Assembly: GCA_050953505.1 (NCBI GenBank)
Contig: JBMNMU010000001.1
Span: forward strand, 744,001 to 808,000
Reading direction: 5' to 3'
From: JBMNMU01 sp050953505
Lineage (GTDB): Bacteria > Bacillota > Clostridia > Peptostreptococcales > Anaerovoracaceae
DNA length: 64,000 nt
Part shown: in pieces, positions 35,288-42,976 of the stretch
How positions within the stretch are numbered: the first letter of the stretch is position 1
Layout of the letters: every line of letters begins with the position of its first letter
Translations under genes and position numbers: made by a program
The notes under the pieces: model-generated
The model's input: only the letters and a program-made list of their open reading frames with translations
Told to the model about the DNA's origin: nothing
Databases searched by the model: none

Positions 35288-35911
35288 CTAATCTTCCGAA
35301 AGGATAATCAATAGTTTACCGTCTTGATTTTCAATCAGTGCAAAATCTTCTTGAAATTCATTACTTACTCCAAGGGGGGAGCTGTTATCTAAAGTCGCAT
35401 CGATAAGAGGCCATTTGACACCCCTAACGTTAACCCCTCTACATTGATCGGTATAGGAAAAAATTGATAGCATTGTACCAGGCCTTTTTACTAGTTTTAT
35501 TGTACCGTAACCTAGCATAGTGGCCCTATTTTTTCCGTCTACAATCCATATAGATTTCTCCTGATCAATAGCATAAGCCATACATTGTAAATTTGCTAAT
35601 GTGTGATCAAGACGACCCCCTAGGCCTCCCACAATAATGAAGCTATCACAGCCTTTTTCAATGCCGTGCTTCAGACAAAGCATTGTGTCAGTATCATCCT
35701 TGTCAACATTGGCTTTAATGGTTTTTACACCTTCATCGATTTCCCCGTGGAAAGAATCAAAATCACCTATAATGACATCAGGACGAATACCCTCTTCTGT
35801 AGCAAAACGGTACCCTCCATCAGCACAGATTACAAAATCATCCTCTTTTATTGAGATTTGATCTCTTATTTTTGAGGATTGATTAGATGTAATAATTATA
35901 CATCGCTTCAA
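35288..35911 (-). CDS. thiN: Thiamine diphosphokinase
   Basis: Transfers pyrophosphate from ATP to thiamine to make thiamine diphosphate. The 207-residue chain has the family motifs ICADGGYRFATEEGIRPD, VIIGDFDSF, KDDTDTMLCLKHG and VGGLGGRLDHTLAN. The start is TTG at 35911, seven bases after GAGGTGA. The product is the cofactor of IlvB in this window, though no operon link exists. It lies upstream of crt on the same strand with a gap holding the crt promoter. Confidence 0.9.
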   Translation of the reverse strand: MKRCIIITSNQSSKIRDQISIKEDDFVICADGGYRFATEEGIRPDVIIGDFDSFHGEIDEGVKTIKANVDKDDTDTMLCLKHGIEKGCDSFIIVGGLGGRLDHTLANLQCMAYAIDQEKSIWIVDGKNRATMLGYGTIKLVKRPGTMLSIFSYTDQCRGVNVRGVKWPLIDATLDNSSPLGVSNEFQEDFALIENQDGKLLIILSED

Positions 35912-36241
35912 AGTTAAATCACCTCGCTTAAATTTTTTAGTTTAATTTAATGATGTTTTTAAAGAGCATTTTAACAATAAATATTTTTGGACAAGGCAGC
36001 AATTAATAGAATAAGCCGAAAAGATTGTAATTGCAACGTAATTTTAGTGAAAAAAATACATTCATTTTGATAATCAGAATGTCACAAATTAGTTCAAAAA
36101 AATTATGTTCGGTATACTTAAAATTCTAAAAATTCCGCGTATTTCAAAATGCGATTTTGTCCTTGTAAATGCCAGATTGTTTGATTATACTATTGTTAGG
36201 GTATCTATTCAATGTATGATAACACAGGGGGTGATATCTAA
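35912..36241. promoter_or_regulatory. Divergent AT-rich region with promoter for the NifU-like gene
   Basis: About 330 bp without a gene. TTGTAA (36163-36168) and TATACT (36186-36191) with a 17-bp spacer form a promoter toward the NifU-like gene, and GGGGGTGA before 36242 is its SD. No clear promoter toward thiN or riboswitch was recognised. Confidence 0.5.
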
Positions 36242-36529
36242 ATGGAAGACCAAATAAAGAGAGTCTTAGAGGAAAAAGTTAATCCAATTCTTGCATCCCA
36301 TCATGGTGGTGCAAATCTGGTAAGTTATGAAGACGGTGTGGTCTTGGTGAGACTTACAGGTGCATGTAGCGCATGCCCATCTGCACAATATACCATAGAA
36401 GACGTAGTTAAATCAATAGTAATGGAAGAATTAAAAGAAGTAAAAGACGTAGTCTTAGATACTTCTATCAGTTCTGACCTTATAGATATGGCTAAAAAGA
36501 TTTTGAATAAGGATAAACAGAAAAACTAA
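36242..36529 (+). CDS. NifU-like C-terminal (NFU) domain protein
   Basis: Small 95-residue protein consisting only of an NFU domain, which holds a [4Fe-4S] cluster between two protomers and hands it to apoproteins. The CxxC motif lies in GACSACPSAQYTIEDVV near residue 43. The N-terminal part (RVLEEKVNPILASHHGG) matches the usual IRPxLxxDGG start only loosely. It has its own promoter. It lies upstream of abfD, itself a 4Fe-4S enzyme, so a role in maturing AbfD is possible but unproven. Confidence 0.85.
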   Translation: MEDQIKRVLEEKVNPILASHHGGANLVSYEDGVVLVRLTGACSACPSAQYTIEDVVKSIVMEELKEVKDVVLDTSISSDLIDMAKKILNKDKQKN

Positions 36530-36575
36530 GACAAATAGTCAAAACACAAAATATATTACAATTGGTTAAAAAACG

Positions 36576-36619
36576 GATTGATAATAAGACGAAGCAATGG
36601 GGCGGGTCTATTATCAAAC
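36576..36619 (+). promoter_or_regulatory. Leader hairpin upstream of abfD
   Basis: GGATTGATAATAAGAC (36575-36590) and GTCTATTATCAAACC (36606-36620) are nearly complementary (one bulged A, one mismatch), with a 15-nt loop. The hairpin ends just before the abfD SD (AAGGAG). No T-run follows, so it is more likely an mRNA-stabilising or regulatory structure, or an operator, than a terminator. Confidence 0.5.
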
Positions 36620-36647
36620 CTTAAAAAAATAAAGGAGTGGTTATAAA

Positions 36648-38126
36648 ATGGCATTAATGACAGGAGCTCAGTACATTGAGAGCTTAAGAAAACTTAACAC
36701 AAGAGTTTACATGTTTGGTGAGCAAGTAGAAAATTGGGTGGATCATCCAATTATCAGACCTTCTATCAATGCAGTAGCTGCGACATATGATTTAGCTCAT
36801 GATCCTGAGTATGTTGATTTAATGACTGCTAAGTCCAATCTTACCGGCGAAACAGTAAATAGATTTACACATCTTCATCAGAGCACAGATGACCTAAGAA
36901 AAAAGGTTAAGATGCAGAGACTTTTAGGACAAAAAACTGCAACATGCTTCCAAAGATGTGTTGGTATGGACGCCTTTAACTCTATATACACAACAACATA
37001 TGAAATGGATAAAGCAAATGGCACAGACTATAACAAGCGTTTTGAAAATTACTTGAAGTTTGTTCAAGAAAACGACCTGACTGTTGACGGTGCAATGACT
37101 GACCCTAAAGGCGACAGAGGTTTAGCTCCAAGCCAGCAGGCAGACCCTGATCTTTACCTACGTATTGTAGAAAAAAGAGAAGATGGTATCGTTGTAAGAG
37201 GAGCAAAGGCTCACCAGACAGGTTCCATCAACTCCCACGAACATATCATCATGCCAACATCTGCTATGAAGGAAGCAGACAAAGCATATGCAGTAATGTT
37301 TGCAGTACCATCCGACGCAGAAGGATTATTCATGGTTTACGGTAGACAATCCTGTGATACCAGAAAACTTGAAGAAGATGCAGATGTGGATCTTGGAAAC
37401 AAAGTATATGGTGGACAAGAAGCTTTAGTAGTATTTGACGACGTATTCATTCCAAATGAAAGAGTCTTCATGTGTGAAGAGTACGAATTCTCCGGAATGA
37501 TCGTAGAAAGATTCGCAGGATATCATAGACAATCATACGGCGGATGTAAGGTTGGAGTAGGCGACGTTCTTATTGGTGCAGCTGCACTTGCCGCTGACTA
37601 CAATGGCGCTCAAAAAGCATCACACATCAAAGATAAGTTAATTGAAATGACTCATCTGAACGAAACATTATACTGCTGTGGTATTGCTTGTTCAGCAGAA
37701 GGATATCCAACAGAATCCGGAGTTTATCAGATTGACCTTCTTCTAGCAAACGTATGTAAGCAAAACGTAACAAGATTCCCTTACGAAATCGTAAGACTTG
37801 CTGAAGATATCGCAGGTGGACTAATGGTAACCATGCCATCTGAAAAAGATTTCAAATCCGATCTTAAGGTTGGAAAAGACGGCATGACTCTAGGTGAAGT
37901 ATGCAACAAGTATCTACAAGGTGTAGCTAGCGTTTCAACAGAAAACAGAATGAGGGTTCTAAGATTAATTGAAAACCTTGCTCTGGGAACTGCTGCAGTT
38001 GGTTACAGAACTGAGTCCATGCATGGAGCTGGTTCACCACAGGCACAGAGAATCATGATTGCTCGTCAAGGCAACATCGCTCAGAAGAAAGAATTGGCTA
38101 AGACCATCGCAGGTATCAAGGAATAA
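36648..38126 (+). CDS. abfD: 4-hydroxybutyryl-CoA dehydratase / vinylacetyl-CoA isomerase
   Basis: FAD and [4Fe-4S] enzyme that dehydrates 4-hydroxybutyryl-CoA to crotonyl-CoA by a radical mechanism. The 492-residue length fits the family. Cluster ligands are visible: Cys100 and Cys104 in TATCFQRCVGMDAF (C99 and C103 of the mature C. aminobutyricum enzyme), and the His and Cys in YHRQSYGGCKVGVG near residues 293-300. AAGGAG precedes the ATG. It begins the 4-hydroxybutyrate cluster and is separated from the next gene by a hairpin. Related HpaB-type hydroxylases lack these ligands, so the call is firm. Confidence 0.96.
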   Translation: MALMTGAQYIESLRKLNTRVYMFGEQVENWVDHPIIRPSINAVAATYDLAHDPEYVDLMTAKSNLTGETVNRFTHLHQSTDDLRKKVKMQRLLGQKTATCFQRCVGMDAFNSIYTTTYEMDKANGTDYNKRFENYLKFVQENDLTVDGAMTDPKGDRGLAPSQQADPDLYLRIVEKREDGIVVRGAKAHQTGSINSHEHIIMPTSAMKEADKAYAVMFAVPSDAEGLFMVYGRQSCDTRKLEEDADVDLGNKVYGGQEALVVFDDVFIPNERVFMCEEYEFSGMIVERFAGYHRQSYGGCKVGVGDVLIGAAALAADYNGAQKASHIKDKLIEMTHLNETLYCCGIACSAEGYPTESGVYQIDLLLANVCKQNVTRFPYEIVRLAEDIAGGLMVTMPSEKDFKSDLKVGKDGMTLGEVCNKYLQGVASVSTENRMRVLRLIENLALGTAAVGYRTESMHGAGSPQAQRIMIARQGNIAQKKELAKTIAGIKE

Positions 38127-38156
38127 GTCAGAATCGTTACTAGCCATAAAAACTTG

Positions 38157-38182
38157 GGACCGCCGAGGTTATTCGGCGGTCC
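38157..38182 (+). terminator. Hairpin after abfD
   Basis: GGACCGCCGA pairs perfectly with TCGGCGGTCC. The following sequence (TACATATAAT) is a poor T-run, so it may only partly terminate, letting abfD be expressed above abfT-abfH. Confidence 0.45.
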
Positions 38183-38294
38183 TACATATAATAAAAGAAG
38201 TATTTTACTGCTAAATGTTGTATAATAACATTGGCAAAAATTAAATGGGTGAAAACAATAAAATTAACATATAAAATTATAAGGAGTGTAGCCT

Positions 38295-38570
38295 ATGCTA
38301 GCAGGAATTAAATATTGTGGGGGCTGCAATCCCAGATTCGAAAGACGAAAGACCTTAGATCAAATTATTGAACAATTCAAGGGCAGGGTAACCTTTGAAC
38401 ATGTCCAAGAAGACAAAGAATATGATTTCGTTATTGTAATAGGGGGCTGCACAAATTGCTGTGCCTCGTATTCTCAATATTATTCAAAAAATGACTACAT
38501 ATTGTTGTGGGACGAAAACCACATAGACCGAACTATTAGTAAAATTGAAGAATTGTTAGGAGGTAATTAA
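38295..38570 (+). CDS. Small CGGC-motif protein in the 4-hydroxybutyrate cluster
   Basis: A 91-residue protein with N-terminal IKYCGGCNPRFERRK and a second cysteine pair-like motif GGCTNCCASYSQYY near residue 55. Four to five closely spaced cysteines could bind a metal or an iron-sulfur cluster. No signal peptide or membrane helix is present. AAGGAGTG precedes the ATG. It is 2 bp upstream of abfT, so it is almost surely co-translated with it. I do not recognise an assigned function; a role in assembly or activity of the pathway enzymes is a guess from context. Confidence 0.8.
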   Translation: MLAGIKYCGGCNPRFERRKTLDQIIEQFKGRVTFEHVQEDKEYDFVIVIGGCTNCCASYSQYYSKNDYILLWDENHIDRTISKIEELLGGN

Positions 38571-38572
38571 TC

Positions 38573-39889
38573 TTGGATTGGAAGAAACTTTATGAAAGCA
38601 GAAAATGTTCTGCTGAAGAAGCGGTCAAGAGCATCAAATCCGGAGACAGGGTTGTCTTTGCCCACGCAGTAGCGGAGCCTTTTATACTGGTAGACGCCAT
38701 GGTAGCTAATGCAGCTGCATACAAAGATGTTGAAATTTGTCACATGGTTAGCCTTGGTAAGGGTGAGTATTCAAAGGCTGAATACAAAGATAACTTCCAT
38801 GTAAACAACTGGTTTGCTGGCCCTCCTGTCAGGAAATGTATTGCAGAAGGTCATGGTGATTTTACACCTGTATTTTTCCATGAAGTTCCTGAATATATCA
38901 GAAGAGGACTTTTTGCAACAGATGTTGCCATGGTTACAGTATCTCCTCCAAATGAACACGGTTATTGTTGTGTAGGTGTATCCTCAGACTATACCATGGA
39001 AGCTATTAACTCTGCGAGAGTTGTTTTGGCTGAAGTAAATGATCAAATGCCTGTTGTTTTTGGAGATACTTTTGTACATGTCAGCAAGCTAGACAAAATT
39101 GTAGAGAACTCTCGTCCACTTCCAGAAATACCACTTCCAAAGATTGGCGAGACAGAGCAGGCTATTGGTAAATATTGTGCTGAGCTAATTGAAGACGGTT
39201 CAACCCTACAGTTGGGTATTGGAGCTATTCCTGACGCAGTTCTTCAACAGCTGACAGACAAAAAAGATTTAGGAATTCACTCAGAGATGATTTCTGATGG
39301 GGTTGTAGATCTCTTCGAAGCAGGTGTAATCAATAACGCTGAAAAAAGCATTCACAAGGGTAAAATGATAGTTACTTTCCTAATGGGAACAAAGAGACTT
39401 TATGATTTTGCTCATAACAACCCCGCAGTAGAGATGCGTACTGTTGACTATGTTAACCATCCTGCCGTTGTGGCACAAAACTCAAAGCTTGTATGTATTA
39501 ACTCTTGTATCGCTATTGATTTCATGGGCCAGGTTGTTTCAGACTCTATTGGTACAAGACAATTCAGCGGCGTTGGCGGACAGGTAGACTTTGTAAGAGG
39601 CGCAGCCATGAGTTTGGACAAGAAGGGTATAGCTGTTATTGCAATGCCTTCCGTGACCGTTAAAAAGGATGGATCCATGATTTCTAAGATTACTCCATAC
39701 ATTGATCATGGCGCAGCTGTAACAACTTCAAGAAATGACGTTGACTATGTTGTTACTGAATATGGTATTGCACCTTTGAAGGGTAAAACCTTGAAAGATA
39801 GAGCAAGAAATCTAATTAATATCGCTCACCCAGACTTTAGAGACGAGCTGAAGGAAGAGTTTGAAAAGAGATTTTGCGCAAAATTTTAA
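38573..39889 (+). CDS. abfT: 4-hydroxybutyrate CoA-transferase
   Basis: Moves CoA from acetyl-CoA or butyryl-CoA to 4-hydroxybutyrate. The 438-residue sequence follows AbfT of C. aminobutyricum closely, as I recall it, with GSTLQLGIGAIPDAVL, the active-site glutamate in GIHSEMISDGVVDL near residue 238, and GTRQFSGVGGQVDFVRGA. The start is TTG at 38573 (MDWKKLYESRK) after AGGAGGT. It is tightly linked to the CGGC protein upstream and precedes abfH by 65 bp. A generic acetyl-CoA hydrolase/transferase is the main alternative. Confidence 0.93.
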   Translation: MDWKKLYESRKCSAEEAVKSIKSGDRVVFAHAVAEPFILVDAMVANAAAYKDVEICHMVSLGKGEYSKAEYKDNFHVNNWFAGPPVRKCIAEGHGDFTPVFFHEVPEYIRRGLFATDVAMVTVSPPNEHGYCCVGVSSDYTMEAINSARVVLAEVNDQMPVVFGDTFVHVSKLDKIVENSRPLPEIPLPKIGETEQAIGKYCAELIEDGSTLQLGIGAIPDAVLQQLTDKKDLGIHSEMISDGVVDLFEAGVINNAEKSIHKGKMIVTFLMGTKRLYDFAHNNPAVEMRTVDYVNHPAVVAQNSKLVCINSCIAIDFMGQVVSDSIGTRQFSGVGGQVDFVRGAAMSLDKKGIAVIAMPSVTVKKDGSMISKITPYIDHGAAVTTSRNDVDYVVTEYGIAPLKGKTLKDRARNLINIAHPDFRDELKEEFEKRFCAKF

Positions 39890-39954
39890 TTTGACACCTG
39901 TTGTATGTTAGAGAAACAACGACAAGGTAGTAGAAGTTATTTAGGAGGATTATC

Positions 39955-41073
39955 ATGCAAGCATTAAGATTAGTTCCAACAATTCACTATTTTGACACAT
40001 TTAAAGAATTTCATGAAACTTTTAACGTAGGAAAAAATGACCTGGTTTTAACGAATGAATGGCTTTATACCCCTTACATTCAGCCATTAGGTATCGAAAC
40101 AAATGTTATCTACCAGGAAAAATTTGGGGCAGGCGAGCCTTCCGACGAAATGATCGATGCTATCGCTGCTGAAATGAAGAAATATACTTATGACAGAATT
40201 ATTGCATTTGGTGGCGGAACCATCGTTGACATCTGTAAAGTTCTAGCTTTAGATGTACCTGAAAAATCCGTTGATCTTTTCACTGGAGCTGTTCCACCAG
40301 TAAAGAAAAAGGAATTAATTTGCGTTCCAACAACTTGTGGTACAGGAAGCGAAGTAACTAATGTTGCTATTGCTGAGCTAAAATCTTTGGGAACAAAGAA
40401 GGGTATCGCTGTTGAAGAAACTTATGCAGATACAGCTGTTCTTATTCCTGAAACTATTAAAGGACTACCATACAAGTTCTTCGTAACAAGCTCTGTTGAC
40501 GCTTTGATTCATGCTGTTGAATCTTATCTGTCACCAAAAGCATCTCCTTTCACAGAAATGTATTCATTGGCTGCTATTGACATGATTATGAAGGGATACA
40601 AAGATATCGTTGACAATGGTGAAGATGCAAGATTTAACTATCTGAAAGAGTTCGTTCTAGCTTCCAACTATGCAGGTATTGCATTTGGTAATGCAGGATG
40701 TGCTGCTGTTCATGCACTTTCCTACGCAATCGGAGGCGCATTCCATGTACCTCATGGTGAAGCAAACTATCAGTTCTTTACTGAAGTATTTAAAATGTAC
40801 ACAAGAAAAGCACCAGAAGGCAAGATTCAAAATGTATCAAAGCTATTTGCTGAATACCTTGGCGTTCCAGCAGATGATAAAGTATATGACGCATTAGATG
40901 AATTCCTTGGCAAGCTAATTGTTAAGAAGCCTCTAAAAGAATACGGAATGGTTGAAGCTCAGATCGATGAATTTACAAAGATGACAGTTGATAACCAGCA
41001 GAGATTATTAGGAAATAACTACGTTCCACTATCTGATGAAGAAATCAGAGAAATCTTTGCAAACCTATTCTAG
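39955..41073 (+). CDS. abfH: 4-hydroxybutyrate dehydrogenase (iron-containing alcohol dehydrogenase family)
   Basis: NAD-dependent enzyme that reduces succinate semialdehyde to 4-hydroxybutyrate. The 372-residue chain is a family III (iron-type) dehydrogenase: the nucleotide-binding GGGTIVDICKVLAL, the segment CVPTTCGTGSEVTNVA, and metal-ligand histidines in DALIHAVESYLS and VHALSYAIGGAFHVPHGEAN. AGGAGG precedes the ATG. It closes the cluster and ends at a strong terminator. With AbfT and AbfD it forms the succinate semialdehyde to crotonyl-CoA route. Confidence 0.93.
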   Translation: MQALRLVPTIHYFDTFKEFHETFNVGKNDLVLTNEWLYTPYIQPLGIETNVIYQEKFGAGEPSDEMIDAIAAEMKKYTYDRIIAFGGGTIVDICKVLALDVPEKSVDLFTGAVPPVKKKELICVPTTCGTGSEVTNVAIAELKSLGTKKGIAVEETYADTAVLIPETIKGLPYKFFVTSSVDALIHAVESYLSPKASPFTEMYSLAAIDMIMKGYKDIVDNGEDARFNYLKEFVLASNYAGIAFGNAGCAAVHALSYAIGGAFHVPHGEANYQFFTEVFKMYTRKAPEGKIQNVSKLFAEYLGVPADDKVYDALDEFLGKLIVKKPLKEYGMVEAQIDEFTKMTVDNQQRLLGNNYVPLSDEEIREIFANLF

Positions 41074-41107
41074 GATTGTAGTATATATAAAATAATATAA
41101 AATCAAC

Positions 41108-41145
41108 AAGAGCTCTGAATGCTTTCGCATTTCAGAGCTCTTTTC
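41108..41145 (+). terminator. Terminator of the abf cluster
   Basis: AAGAGCTCTGAATGC pairs with GCATTTCAGAGCTCTT (one bulged T), loop TTTC, tail TTTT. It could work in both directions. Confidence 0.8.
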
Positions 41146-41209
41146 AATCAACAATATCATAAGGTTTAGTTATTTTTGCCCATCCATTTTCGTGGGCATT
41201 ACTGCTATG

Positions 41210-41956
41210 TTAAGCCTCTTGCCAAAACTCCAGGGCTTTTTCTAATAATCCTTCTAGCATGTGATAACCATTTATATGTTTGATACCTAGTCTTTCTGCA
41301 TTTTGCAAGAATACAGTTTGGGGTGGATCAAAAATCAAATCAATAGCAACATCTGTGTTCATGAATTCCGGTGAGATTGGAGAACTACCTTCATAGGGGT
41401 ACATACCTAAAGGAGTGCAGTTAATAAGAATGTCATTTTTATAATTGTTTTCTTTAAAGTAATCATATGATATGGTGTAGCTTCCATGGAAGTTCTGCTT
41501 GGTCCTGCTTACGATGGTAATATCAACAATCCCTTGATCCAAAAGCGCCTTTGCTATTGTTTTTGTTGAAGAACCGGAGCCCAGGAGAACCGCTTCCTTT
41601 CCTTTAAGCTCTATATTATTTTTCTCTAATAGATATATAAAACCATGGTAGCATGAATTATAACCCTTTGCTTGACCGTTAGAGAATGATACCGTGTCTA
41701 CCACATCTATGTACTTAGCCAGTGGGGAGATATCATCCAGCAGGGGAATAACCGCTTTACGATAAGGCGCTGAAATAAGTACGCCGTTCAAGTCAGCATC
41801 CTTTAATGCATCAAAATCTTCAGCAAAGGTTTCTTGGGGAAACTCAAGAATTTCATAGCTACTCTTACATAAGCATTTCTCTTCAATAATTTTGGCTTGG
41901 ATTTCCGGAATTTTGCTGTGAGACAGTTTTTCGCATAAAATGCCTAATTTTAGCAT
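41210..41956 (-). CDS. Diverged shikimate dehydrogenase-like protein (AroE family)
   Basis: Two-domain AroE-type NAD(P)-dependent oxidoreductase, 248 residues from the ATG at 41956, with GGAGGT upstream; the frame is open to 41989. The N-terminal SHS motif (EKLSHSK) and the catalytic Lys region remain, but the usual NVTxPHK reads GVLISAPYRKAV and NTDxxGF reads NSCYHGFIY. The dinucleotide motif is LLGSGSSTKTIAKAL and the NxTxxGM loop is INCTPLGMYP. These changes leave true shikimate activity uncertain. No other aromatic pathway gene is nearby. Confidence 0.75.
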   Translation of the reverse strand: MLKLGILCEKLSHSKIPEIQAKIIEEKCLCKSSYEILEFPQETFAEDFDALKDADLNGVLISAPYRKAVIPLLDDISPLAKYIDVVDTVSFSNGQAKGYNSCYHGFIYLLEKNNIELKGKEAVLLGSGSSTKTIAKALLDQGIVDITIVSRTKQNFHGSYTISYDYFKENNYKNDILINCTPLGMYPYEGSSPISPEFMNTDVAIDLIFDPPQTVFLQNAERLGIKHINGYHMLEGLLEKALEFWQEA

Positions 41957-42014
41957 AGATTTACCTCCGTATCTAACCAACAGATTCATATGATTTCTGG
42001 CAGTTCTGAATATT

Positions 42015-42043
42015 ATTATACACTAAGTTGTCCCTTTTTGCAA
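42015..42043 (-). promoter_or_regulatory. Promoter of the AroE-like gene
   Basis: On the minus strand TTGCAA (42043-42038) and TATAAT (42020-42015) are exactly 17 bp apart. Confidence 0.65.
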
Positions 42044-42102
42044 TGGAAAGCCATACAGGGGATATTGCCATACCAAGTCAAGGAGAATATGTAAAACCCA
42101 AC

Positions 42103-42131
42103 TTGTTTAGTATTATGAAATATACTATAAT
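42103..42131 (+). promoter_or_regulatory. Promoter of the DUF975 gene
   Basis: TTGTTT (42103-42108) and TATAAT (42126-42131), 17-bp spacer, about 107 bp upstream of the start codon. Confidence 0.55.
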
Positions 42132-42237
42132 GAACGGGTAATATGAGTTTGATTAAGCCATTATTATAAAATAATAAGCATATTTTCTAAGGTTTATTAT
42201 TATAATGGCTGCAGTATGGCAATAATAAGGGGGAAAT

Positions 42238-42909
42238 ATGGGAGATAATATCATTATTAATGAAAGCAGTAGTATGATCAGGGCTCTAGCGAGGGAATCC
42301 TTAAGAGAAAAATGGGTGTACTGTGCATTAGTGACCCTTCTATATGGGGCGGTCATAGCAGTTCCTACTTATATATTAGATAGTATGTTTGCCGCAGAAG
42401 CGGGAGAAACCTCTACAGTTTCCACTTTGTATAACCTTTTAATTGGTGGAGCTATGGCCTTAGGTTATAGCATGTTTATTCTTTCTATAGTCAGGGAAAG
42501 AAAAAGTAGCGTAGCTGAAATCTTTTATGGATTTGAAAATTTCGGAAAAGCCCTCGGTCTTTATATTGTAAGAACCATATTCGTCCTACTTTGGACCTTA
42601 TTATTTGTGATTCCAGGAATTATTGCTGCACTAAGATATAGCCTTTGCTTTTTTATATTGGCGGACAATCCCAACATGGGTATTATGGAGGCTTTAAATG
42701 AAAGCAAAAGATTAATGTACGGAAACAAATGGAAGTTGTTTTGTTTAACTCTTTCCTTTATTGGATGGGCGATACTATCAGTAATTTCCTTTGGTATCGG
42801 ATTTTTATGGCTCTATCCTTATACACGGGCCTCCTTGGCAGTATTTTACGAAATTTCAAGAGGAAGCTTATTTCAGGAGCAAAATAGGCAAATTGGACCA
42901 GAATATTAG
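42238..42909 (+). CDS. DUF975-family membrane protein
   Basis: Integral membrane protein of 223 residues with about five hydrophobic segments. The order is typical of DUF975: a polar N-terminus (SSSMIRALARESLREKW), the FGFENFGKA-like loop after a helix pair, VIPGIIAALRYSLCFFILADNPNMG, and a C-terminal segment ending in LYPYTRASLAVFYE. Its function is unknown. GGGGG precedes the ATG. It has its own promoter and shares a terminator with the convergent ATPase gene. Confidence 0.8.
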   Translation: MGDNIIINESSSMIRALARESLREKWVYCALVTLLYGAVIAVPTYILDSMFAAEAGETSTVSTLYNLLIGGAMALGYSMFILSIVRERKSSVAEIFYGFENFGKALGLYIVRTIFVLLWTLLFVIPGIIAALRYSLCFFILADNPNMGIMEALNESKRLMYGNKWKLFCLTLSFIGWAILSVISFGIGFLWLYPYTRASLAVFYEISRGSLFQEQNRQIGPEY

Positions 42910-42930
42910 AGAGGTAGCTGTGAAGTCAGA

Positions 42931-42976
42931 AAGCTGGAGGCACAACCTAACGGAAGTGGCGCCAGCTTCTTTTTAT
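42931..42976. terminator. Bidirectional terminator between DUF975 and ATPase genes
   Basis: AAGCTGG (42931-42937) pairs with CCAGCTT (42962-42968), followed by CTTTTTATT on the plus strand. It overlaps the stop of the minus-strand gene. Confidence 0.55.
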
